From assembly GCA_015179125.1 (NCBI GenBank), contig WHVA01000447.1, positions 30,547 to 94,546 of the forward strand: a DNA stretch of 64,000 nucleotides. The letters run 5' to 3'. The notes under the pieces were generated by a model. It was not told the origin of the DNA and made no database searches. It saw nothing but the letters and a program-made list of their open reading frames with translations. The stretch comes from Gautieria morchelliformis. Its lineage: Eukaryota; Basidiomycota; Agaricomycetes; Gomphales; Gomphaceae. This document shows, one piece after another, positions 55,998 through 64,000 of this stretch; within the stretch, counting starts at the first letter, position 1; each line of letters opens with the position of its first letter. A program made the translations under genes and the position numbers.

Positions 55998-58275
55998 CTA
56001 GGGCGCAGAAATGGGGCCAGGCTTATCAGGATATGACTTGTGGAAATCAGAGACGAGGTCAGAGGTGTGGTCTAGTTCCGTGGCGGAAATCCACGAGGTC
56101 TCTTCGTCGGTGTTTTTGTAGGCTGCCCACTGGACTAGGTACTGGAGTTGGCAGCGGTATCGTCTGTTGAGCTTGGAGTTGAGAATTTCCGAGATCTCAT
56201 ATTCTGGTTCTCCGTCGATGATGACTGGCGGAGGCGGAGGTTGTGCTCGATTTGGAATTGTATTCGGAACTGCAGGCTCAAGCATGGAGACATGGAATAC
56301 CGGGTGTACTGCGCGCATATTGTCAGGAAGTCTGAGGGTGAAAGAACGACTGCCAGCCTTAGCGATGATCTCGTAAGGTCCAAGGTATTTCTCAGAGAGC
56401 TTCTTCGAGGGGCGAGTGGTGTGGAAGTTTTCAGCTTTGACAAAGACTTTGTCGCCTATCTTGAATGCCGGTTGCGGAAGTCGTTTCCGATCGGCAGAAG
56501 TCTGGTATCTCTTCTGGGCAGCGGAAATGTTCTCTCAGAGGTGTTGGTGAAGGTCGTCAAGTTCCACAACGAAATCTCGGGCTCTTGCAGAGGCGAGGTC
56601 GCGTTCAGGGTGGATGGCGAGATTCGGGTGGTGTTGGCGTAAAAGAGTGAAATTCCGGTGGTAGCGGAAGGTGCGTTGTTGTAAGCGAATTCCGCAAGCG
56701 GAAGAAGCTCCGACCCATTGCTATGTTGGTAGTTGCAATAGATGCGGAGATACTGCTCAAGGGTCTGATTAGTACGTTCAGTCTGTCCGTCTCCTTCAGG
56801 GTGATAACCGGAAGTGAAGTGGAGCTTCATGTCGAGAGCCTTGCCGAGTGTGCAGAAAAAGGATGACATGAATTCTGATCCACGGTCGGAAGTGACATGG
56901 GAAGGAATTCTGTGCTTGGAAAAGACATGGAGCACGAAGAGCTGTGCGAGCTGGGCGGAAGTTATGGTGTCGTAGGTTGGAATAAAGATGGACTGCTTTG
57001 TAAGGCGGTCAACGATCACTAGAATGGTATCATAGCCAGATGACTTAGGAAGTTTCTCAATGAAATCCATGGATATCGAATTCCACGGTTGTTCCGGGAT
57101 TGGAAGTTGCTTCAGGAGGCCGTATGGTTTGTGACATTGAGGCTTGGCTCGCATACAGGTGGTGCATGACTTGCAGTAGTCTTGGACCATCGTGCGGAGG
57201 AGAGGCCAAGTATAGGTACGTTGGATTATGTCGAGGGTTTTGTTCTGGCCTTGGTGTCCTGAGAGCGGGTGATCGTGGCTTTGCTGGAGTACGCGAAGTC
57301 GTAGATCATTGGTATCCGGAACGTAGATCCGGGACTTGTACCGGAGAAATCCATCGGAATCGAGGGACCATCCAGGACTGGTGGGGTCATCGAGGTTGGC
57401 TGTGGAGATGGGATCGGAACGGAGTGCGGAACAGATGTCGGAATGGAGAGACTTGGTGTCCATAATGATTGAGGCGCGGAGTAGTGGAAACTGCAATGCT
57501 GTGGCACGCAGGGACGATGCCAGTTGCTCAGTGGAGAATACTGGGCGGAAGTTGTGCGGATTAACGCTGGCATAGTCGCTACTTCCCTCTTTTGGGTAGA
57601 CGTCCCAACGTCTAGTGAGTGCGTCGGGTTTTGCTCCGAGATTTCCGGGGCAGAAACGGATCACCATGTTGAACTGTGAGAGATATTCAGACCAGCGGAC
57701 TTGACGGCAAGTCAAAATCTTAGTAGTTGCGAAATACTCAAGGTTCTTATGATCCGTTACAATGTCGATCGGATAAGTTGGACCTTCGAGGTAGTGTCTC
57801 CAGATTTTGAAGGCTTCGAAAATCGCAAGTAGTTCCTTATCGTGGACGTTGTAGTTGAGTTCCGGGGCGGAAAAGGTGCGGGAATGAAAGGCGATCGGAT
57901 GAATTTCTCCGTCGTCGGGGGAAATGATGGAAAGAATGGCGGCTAGCGCGTAGTCGGAAGCATCGGTTTCGAGTACAAGTTGGGCATCAGGAATCCAGAA
58001 ACCGAGTATGGGAGCCGTAGTGAAGGCCTATTTGAGGGCTTCAAATGCGGAACGGCATTCCAGAGTGAAATTCCATGGGGCACCCTTCCTGGTGAGACGC
58101 GTGAGCGGAACAGTAATGTCGGAAAAGTTATAAATGAAATGTCAGTACAAATTGGCAAAGCCAAGGAAAGACTGCACATCCTTAACACGTCGGGGTTCCA
58201 GCCATTCTTGAATTGCCTTGACTTTGTCCTCTGCCATGGTAAGACCTGTTGGAGAGAGGATGTAGCCGAGGTATT
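55998..58275 (-). pseudogene. Chromovirus C pol (RT end, RNase H, integrase, chromodomain)
   Basis: From right to left: RT thumb and connection remnants (about 58,284-57,943), RNase H, then integrase with HHCC (HPLSGHQGQNKTLD, CKSCTTCMRAKPQC). The catalytic core has SMDFIEKLPKSSGYDTILVI, TSDRGSEF and the GYHPEGDGQTERTNQTLEQY motif. The chromodomain is EYEISEILNSKLNRRYRCQL with YLVQWAAY near 56.1-56.2 kb and a stop at 55,998. At least two frame breaks (about 57,720 and 56,480). The N-terminal half (gag, protease, most RT) is missing at 58,276, where a copia LTR begins. Confidence 0.9.
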
Positions 58276-58763
58276 TGTTAGCAACTAGGGGCTATGGCAG
58301 GGAAGGTTCGGTAGAGTTCCTAGAAAACTAGAATCAAATATACTCTCTCAGTGAATTTATTGTCACTGATGTATTAATACAGTACCTAGAATCAAATATA
58401 CTACATGATTTTCAGTCAACATGCTATGTAAATATGAAGAATACTACTCGCCTCTCTCAGTGAATTTATTGTCACTGAGAGAGGAGTGTAATCCTGTCTC
58501 AGAAGGCATATACTTGCACCCGGCCCTTTAGCGCCCAAGGGCTCGCGCGTCGAAGTCGTTTCAAACTCCGCTGGGTGCAGCCGCCTGTGAAAGTAGAAAT
58601 AACAGAATGAAATGGAGAAATAGAGAGTGACTAGAAAATTTCGAAAATAAGCAGAGAAATGGATGCATGGTACAAGAACAGTATGAGAAAATATTGAAAC
58701 ACCACACAATAAATTGAATATATTATGCTTGATTTTGGTGCAGGAGCATAAATGCACCCAACA
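58276..58763 (-). repeat. Copia LTR, left copy (3' LTR of the element)
   Basis: TGTTAGCAACTAGG...ACCCAACA (488 bp) on the + strand. It is matched by 63,007-63,491 with roughly 1-2% differences. The adjacent polypurine tract on the reverse strand is TTGAGGGGGCG. Confidence 0.95.
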
Positions 58764-58776
58764 CGCCCCCTCAAGC

Positions 58777-61359
58777 TTAATATATTCCGATTCTCTCGTT
58801 GAGGATTCTCACTCTAGGACTAGGAAGTCCTTTAGTGAGAAGATCGGCTAGCATGTGTTCCGTTGGTAGGTACACAAGCTTAATTTCTTCATCTTCGACT
58901 ATATCTCGGATGAAATATAATCTAATGTCGAAATGCTTGGTCCTCGTGTGTTGTTGAGTGCCATAGACGATGGCAATGGCTGATTGATTGTCTGAATAAA
59001 GTTTGATGGGACAATTCAGCGGTTGGAATACTTCAGAAATAAAGTGGCGCATCCATAAGGCTTCTTTGCTCGCATGAGTCAGAGCAACGAATTCGGCTTC
59101 AGTTGATGATAGGGCTACTATGGATTGTTTTTGACAACTCCATGATACTGTCCCTCCATCAATCTGAAAAATATAAGCCGAGTATGAGTGCCTGTGCTCT
59201 TGAGAAGCCCAATCCGCATCTGAATACCCAATGAGGCCGTCTCGATTTTTCCCAAGTGTCAATTTGTAGTCCATCGTGCCTTTTAGATATTTAAAGACAC
59301 GTTTGACTGCATGCCAATGTGTTGGACCTGGGTTTTCGAGGAATTGAGAAAGTAATGACACTGCGAACGCAATGTCCGGTCGAGTGGCTACTGCTGCCCA
59401 CATCAATGATCCTATCGCTTGTCTGTATGGAATTCTTGACATCTTCTGTTTGTCTTCATCTGTGGAAGGGCATTGGTCCCTGGATAATTTAACGGCTGGG
59501 TCGAGAGGCGTGGAAAATGTTTTGGCATCATCCAGATTGAATTTTTTGATGATTTTCTGGATGTATGTGGCTTGTGATATTGCAATCGATTTGTTATTCC
59601 AATCTCTTTCGATTTTGAGGTTCAAAAGCCAGTGAATCTCGCCTAGATCTTTCATACTGAAGATCTGGGCAAGATCATGCTTTACCCCATCGAGGATTGG
59701 TTGACTCTCAGCTGTGATAGTGAGGTCGTCTACTGCTGTCGCAATAATCGCATGCCCTCTCGGTCCACGTCTACAAAATACAGCTCCATCCGAAGCTGAT
59801 TTAGTGAATCCTAACTTGAGAAATTCACCACTCAGACGTTTGTACCATTCCCTTCCAGATTGTTTGAGGCCGTAAAGTGCTTTCTTCAGCAGGAGGACAT
59901 CATCTTTGTCTCCGGTCTCATATCCATACGGCTGTCTCATGTAAATAGGTTCTGGCAGTGTAGCATTCAAATACGCACTGTCCACATCCATTTGGTGAAT
60001 AGGCCAGTTATTCCTGGCAGCAATGGCACATATAATCCGTAAGGAAGTCATCCGAGCAACAGGTGCATAGGTTTCATTGTAGTCAACTCCAAAACTTTGT
60101 GTAAAGCCTTGGGCGACCATCCTCGATCTAGGTGTGATGGGTTCACCTTCTGGATTGCGTTTCCAGAGGAATACCCATCTATTTCCGACAATATTTGCCC
60201 CAGGAGGTGGTTTAACCACTTCCCATACACCTTTGTCGAGTAGCACCTTATACTCTTTATCCATCGATGCTTTCCACATAGGATCATTTAAGGCTTCATC
60301 TGCATTGCTAGGCTCGGTCTGATTTAAATCCGGCAGCACATTATCTTTGTTTTGATCGGAGGTCGAAAGTATACTGATGGCAAGGTTATAATCACTGATG
60401 CCGTCAGTGACAGAGGATAAATCTTGTTCGAATAATTTGTCTTGATGGTCCTCAATGTCCTCGTAAGCTAGTGTAGTGATATCTGCACCAGCATGTCTCT
60501 TGGTTTGAGATCTTGTTACGGGACCACTTGGGGCCGGCTGCACCTGCTGCTGACGGATTCTCTCGCTTCTCCTTGTTGGAGCAGCTTCTTTAGGTCTGGC
60601 ATCAACAGTCTGACTGGGTTGCAGCTCTTTCAGACGTTCCTCTGGTTCATCATCATCAATTTCCTCGATCTTTGCCTCTTCGCTGACTAAGCGGCTAGGC
60701 ATAGGTGCTGGCGCCGAGATGGCCTGTACCATTTTTCTGGACGTAGGTAGCTGTGACTCTTCAATAGAAATGATTGGAGCTTTGCCCCCCTTCATCTCTG
60801 AGTCAAATATAACATTCCGCTCAACAGAAACCTTCTGAGAGTCAGGCCAGTAGATGCAGTGACCATGGCTCTGTCCAGAGATTCCTATCCACCGAGCTCT
60901 TTTGGCACGGGCTGCTAGTTTGTTTCCCTCTTTGACTTTAACGTAGACTTCAATTCCCCACACGTGTATGTCTTTCAGGTTCGGTTTCTCGTGATGGATC
61001 ATTTCAAAAGGGGTTTTGTCTGGCAAAGCTCTTGTATGTGTCCGATTCCTAAGATAGTTGGCGTGCAAAATTGCATGCCCCCATAGAGTCTTAGGAAGAC
61101 TTGATTCCAATAGCATGGCACGAGCTCTTTCAACTAGAGTTCGGTTTAAACGTTCAGCAACACCATTTGACTCTGGGGTGTCGTGCACGGTTAACCGATG
61201 CTTCGTGCCTTGCTTGGCCAAATGCTGTTCAAATTCTGAGCTTGTGTATTCGCCCCCTCTGTCGGAAACAAGTGCTTTGATGTGCATATTCCTCTGTCGA
61301 AGCATCAAGGCCTCGTAGAGTTTGTATTTTGAAAATGCTTCCGATTTGTTTGCCATCAA
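58777..61359 (-). CDS. Copia integrase C-terminus, reverse transcriptase and RNase H (860-codon open frame)
   Basis: The longest intact retroelement frame here. The integrase core end has LVSDRGGEYTSSEFEQHLAK and GVAERLNRTLVERARAMLLE with DKTPFEMIHHEKPN. A proline/acidic linker follows. RT motifs are NRWVFLWKRNPEGEP, YNETYAPVARMTSLRIICAI, QMDVDSAYLNATLPEPIYMR, LLKKALYGLKQSGREWYKRL and the active-site ATAVDDLTI. The RNase H region has IGYSDADWASQEHRHSYSAY, STEAEFVALTHASKEALWMR and KHFDIRLYFIRD. The frame ends just before the LTR. Because the integrase N-terminus upstream is broken, no complete polyprotein is likely. Confidence 0.9.
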   Translation of the reverse strand: MMANKSEAFSKYKLYEALMLRQRNMHIKALVSDRGGEYTSSEFEQHLAKQGTKHRLTVHDTPESNGVAERLNRTLVERARAMLLESSLPKTLWGHAILHANYLRNRTHTRALPDKTPFEMIHHEKPNLKDIHVWGIEVYVKVKEGNKLAARAKRARWIGISGQSHGHCIYWPDSQKVSVERNVIFDSEMKGGKAPIISIEESQLPTSRKMVQAISAPAPMPSRLVSEEAKIEEIDDDEPEERLKELQPSQTVDARPKEAAPTRRSERIRQQQVQPAPSGPVTRSQTKRHAGADITTLAYEDIEDHQDKLFEQDLSSVTDGISDYNLAISILSTSDQNKDNVLPDLNQTEPSNADEALNDPMWKASMDKEYKVLLDKGVWEVVKPPPGANIVGNRWVFLWKRNPEGEPITPRSRMVAQGFTQSFGVDYNETYAPVARMTSLRIICAIAARNNWPIHQMDVDSAYLNATLPEPIYMRQPYGYETGDKDDVLLLKKALYGLKQSGREWYKRLSGEFLKLGFTKSASDGAVFCRRGPRGHAIIATAVDDLTITAESQPILDGVKHDLAQIFSMKDLGEIHWLLNLKIERDWNNKSIAISQATYIQKIIKKFNLDDAKTFSTPLDPAVKLSRDQCPSTDEDKQKMSRIPYRQAIGSLMWAAVATRPDIAFAVSLLSQFLENPGPTHWHAVKRVFKYLKGTMDYKLTLGKNRDGLIGYSDADWASQEHRHSYSAYIFQIDGGTVSWSCQKQSIVALSSTEAEFVALTHASKEALWMRHFISEVFQPLNCPIKLYSDNQSAIAIVYGTQQHTRTKHFDIRLYFIRDIVEDEEIKLVYLPTEHMLADLLTKGLPSPRVRILNERIGIY

Positions 61360-63000
61360 AGAGATAACCGATTCTCTTGAGTAGTCGTCAATGAAGACAC
61401 ATAATAGGATTTCTTGTCAATTGTGGAGTGTCTCGCTGTCCCAGACATCAGAATAAATTCTGTCACCGAATTTGATGATCGGCTTCTGGGTTCCTGAGGA
61501 AGTGATTTACGTGCAATCTTCGCCTGAATGCACGCATCGCAAACAACTTGTCACCTTTTGAGCTCAATTCAATGCCTAATATCATGCACGGTTGAGCAAG
61601 TGCTGTAGGGACTTTTGTGAAATGTGCCCCATTTTTTGATGTATTTCCATGGCTGGTGCGCATACATGCGCTTCGGCACTTGTGTGTTGTAAATCAAATC
61701 GATATAAGCCATTCAGCTTCGGTGCTTGCATCAATATCCTGCCTTTACGATTGGATATTGTGCATTCTGATCAGCTATTTGTGGTTATAGCCTGCATCAT
61801 CGCACCGGCCGATCGAGATGAGGTAACAGCCATTTTGGCGCGTAAACGTATCCTTCAATGTAATGTTCACAGTCTTATCTCCAACCTTGTTAGATAGCAC
61901 GAGTGAGCCTGAACCGAAGGCATCAAAGTGCCTTTGTTGGCTGCACGAATTGTGCGCGGCTGTGAGAATGGACTGTAATCCTCAATAAATTCTTGTGAGG
62001 GGTCATATGTGCGGTCGTTCCAGTGTCGAGGATAACAACATGTCCAGAGATAAACTACTCAAATAGAGCAGTCGAAGTTGGCGAAAGCGGCTGGACTGCC
62101 ACTCTCATCCTCTTCAAGACACTTCTTCGGCAACATTCGCCTTGGCTTTGCCCTTCTTCTTTTGGCCTTCGCTTTCTTCTTCTGACATGGCCCCTGGCCT
62201 TCTTTACCACCTCCTTTAGCCCAGCAACTTTCGATAGCATGTCCAGGCTTGTGCAATTAGTGCATGCAAGCACCTTCGGGTCTTCCGGGCCCTTCTGCCC
62301 TTTCGTAGATGAACCAATAAATGCCTGCTCTTCTTGTGAAATATTGAGGGTCTTTTCTCCTGTCATATTGAGCCTTTAGTACTCTGATAATATCATCAGG
62401 CACTAAGGGCATTCCACATTCTTCGAGCGACGTGGTAAGGGCATTCATAACTGCCTCATAGGAGGGTGGAAGTGATGCAAGGATAATGTCGGTGAACTCT
62501 CCTTCAGAAATTCTGGCTCCCATCTCATTGAGACGAGCATAGAGGTCTTGGCCTTGTCCAAGTGATCTCTCAAGTCTCCATCCCAGACACCTCATACTGC
62601 GAAGCTGTCTCTGTAGGTTGGTGAGGACCATCTTGGCTTTTTGGTCATCTCATTGACCAATGCATCCCAGACTTCTTTTGCTGTATGTCTCTTCTGTAGC
62701 ATCAGGGCTATGACTCTGACACTGAGACGATTATTTGGGTTTTTGCCTGTCCTTCTCTGCAAGATATTCTCCAGCTTCTCCTCAGCCTTCTCTATCTGAG
62801 TTTCCTCAGCTTCTTGAGAATATGGCCTGGGGCATGACTGGAGGATCAGGAGGTCGAATGGCTCTCCCTTCTATATGCCTGAGTAGATTTTTGGACTCAA
62901 AATAACTTGTGAGAGTAGCTCGCCACAGAGGCCAATTACTTCCATCTGTTGCAAGCTTCTCCACACCCAAAAGCTTCTGCGAAGTGTCTGCGGGGCCCAT
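61360..63000 (-). pseudogene. Copia gag, protease and integrase N-terminus, multiply frameshifted
   Basis: Gag starts MGPADTSQKLLGVEKLATDG, then WPLWRATLTSYFESKNLLRH and, in other frames, ILASLPPSYEAVMNALTTS and a zinc knuckle remnant CTNC/KPGHAIESCWAKGG near 62.2 kb. Between 61.4 and 62.0 kb only short pieces survive. The gag ATG (62,998-63,000) lies inside the primer-binding site. Confidence 0.85.
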
Positions 63001-63005
63001 AACCC
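62993..63005 (-). promoter_or_regulatory. Copia primer-binding site matching the initiator tRNA anticodon arm
   Basis: On the + strand GGGCCCATAACCC reads as the anticodon stem-loop of eukaryotic initiator tRNA-Met (CAU anticodon inside). The element strand is therefore its exact complement, one base from the LTR. Copia elements are known to prime with a 5' half-tRNA fragment ending in that loop. Confidence 0.8.
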
Positions 63006-63006
63006 T

Positions 63007-63491
63007 TGTTAGCAACTAGGGGCTATGGCAGGGAAGGTTCGGTAGAGTTCTTAGAAAGCTAGAATCAAATATCTCTCTCAGTGAATTTATTGTCACTGAT
63101 GTATTAATACAATACCTAGAATCAAATATACTACATGATTTTCAGTCAACATGCTATGTAAATATGAAGAATACTACTCGCCTCTCTCAGTGAATTTATT
63201 GTCACTGAGAGAGGAGTGTAATCCTGTCTCAGAAGGCATATACTTGCACCCGGCCCTTTAGCGCCCAAGGGCTCGCGCGTCGAAGTCTTTCAAACTCCGC
63301 TGGGTGCAGCCGCCTGTGAAAGTAGAAATAACAGAATGAAATGGAGAGATAGAGAGTGACTGAAAATTTCGAAAATAAGCAGAGAAATGGATGCATGGTA
63401 CAAGAACAGTATGAGAAAATATTGAAACACCACACAATAAATTGAATATATTATGCTTGATTTTGGTGCAGGAGCATAAATGCACCCAACA
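63007..63491 (-). repeat. Copia LTR, right copy
   Basis: 485 bp, near-identical to 58,276-58,763. The 5 bp outside the two LTRs (GTATT and CTACC) do not match. The right flank itself looks like a polypurine tract. Confidence 0.95.
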
Positions 63492-64000
63492 CTACCCTCC
63501 CCTCTCATCGATTTGTGGAAGAGGGTTGTTGGGATCTGGGTCCGGATCCTTGTCATCGCCATGTCTTGCAGCTGCTGCCCATATGCCACATGAGCCGTGG
63601 ACACTCCGCATTTCTGTACCCTGGCTGGCCGATCCGATGGTCAACCTGATGACTTTGGCAGGAAGCTCGGTTTCGACGAGCTTCCCAAGGCCTGAGGCTG
63701 TTAGTCTCAGGTGGGCATCCACTAGGCAAGGCGGGCGGCTGTGGATGCTGGACGCCCGCTCCTTTGAAGGGGGCAGGCCTGCTTGGCCTGTCTGTGGCGC
63801 CGGTTGTTCAGTGCAAACCGTGATGTGCTGGCAGTGGCAGCCACCCTCTCTGCTCGACACATCCCCATTTGTAGCGGGACACTTCTTTGATCATGCGGGC
63901 TGCTTCAAAGAGCTGCTTTCTGCACTGTAGCCCTTCTGAGGACCTCATTGTGCGTGTTTCGCACCGTGCTGACAGGAAAACGCCTCTAGAACATGTAGTC
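63492..64000 (-). other. Apparent internal 3' end of a second element sharing the copia LTR
   Basis: The reverse strand reads GAGAGGGGAGGGTAG directly before the LTR start TGTTGGG, as a polypurine tract would. The adjoining sequence is not copia RNase H. It holds an open reverse-strand frame of 122 codons (63,860-63,492) ending DPDPDPNNPLPQIDERGG, with no recognised domain. It continues beyond the window. Confidence 0.5.

Larger units (their letters stand above)
58764..63006 (-). mobile_element. Ty1/copia internal region, defective
   Basis: Order on the reverse strand: primer site, gag, protease/integrase debris, RT and RNase H, polypurine tract. This is the Pseudoviridae order (integrase before RT). 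Gag and integrase are broken by stops and shifts. RT/RNase H is open. Confidence 0.95.

Noticed and set aside
62993-63005. A tRNA-Met gene
   Set aside because: Only the anticodon arm matches; no acceptor, D or T arms surround it. It is the copia primer site.
1-64000. CRISPR array, operons, ribosome-binding sites or other prokaryotic features
   Set aside because: The window is clearly fungal nuclear DNA with spliceosomal introns; the repeats found are LTRs, satellites and WD40 units, without regular spacers.
1-64000. A fungal biosynthetic gene cluster
   Set aside because: No PKS, NRPS, terpene cyclase, DMAT synthase or P450 was recognised; the hydrolase island lacks core biosynthetic enzymes.

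Overview
The window is nuclear DNA of a filamentous basidiomycete, most likely an Agaricomycete. The evidence is short 49-75 nt introns with GT(GC)...CTAAT...AG signals, a C2-NACHT-WD40 protein of the kind expanded in Agaricomycetes, a Helitron, chromodomain Ty3/gypsy elements, and secreted GH37/GH20/GH29 hydrolases. Nothing prokaryotic was found. The species cannot be named from the sequence alone.

Layout. 0-1.4 kb: retroelement debris (chromodomain relic, solo LTR). 1.95-8.24 kb (-): an intact 11-exon NLR-type gene encoding about 1,907 aa (C2, helical linker, NACHT, 21 near-identical WD40 repeats, conserved tail). 8.2-14.1 kb: gene-poor, with a solo LTR, an A-tract-rich degenerate satellite, two weak small-gene candidates and two tandem duplications. 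14.1-17.9 kb (-): a decayed Helitron (HUH Rep plus Pif1-like helicase) carrying a solo LTR with target-site duplication. 18.4-19.0 kb: duplicated scraps of two nearby genes (trehalase exon 9 and the SEC11 upstream region).

19.9-36.2 kb is a compact gene island of alternating convergent and divergent pairs: trehalase (+), amino-acid/GABA-type permease (-), beta-N-acetylhexosaminidase (+), signal peptidase subunit SEC11 (-), alpha-L-fucosidase (+). Three of the five products are secreted glycosidases, and one is the enzyme that removes signal peptides in the ER. Together they suggest, but do not prove, turnover of storage sugar and of cell-wall or glycoprotein glycans plus uptake of nitrogenous products.

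36.2-64 kb is a nest of transposons. It holds a full-length but frameshifted chromodomain Ty3/gypsy element (g1, 38,014-44,385, TSD AACGT, apparent Tf1-type self-priming site). Several solo or relic LTRs follow. A second gypsy (D, 48.7-53.9 kb) is broken by a solo LTR and by a 1,065-bp insertion. A third chromovirus (C, 53.9-58.3 kb, - strand) carries an antisense coiled-coil/zinc-cluster ORF. A Ty1/copia element (58.3-63.5 kb, - strand) has a primer site that is an exact match to the initiator-tRNA anticodon arm. Its right LTR abuts an unrelated internal sequence.

Exon models for the NLR and the trehalase were worked out by hand with consistent phase across every junction. The other gene models are partly resolved.
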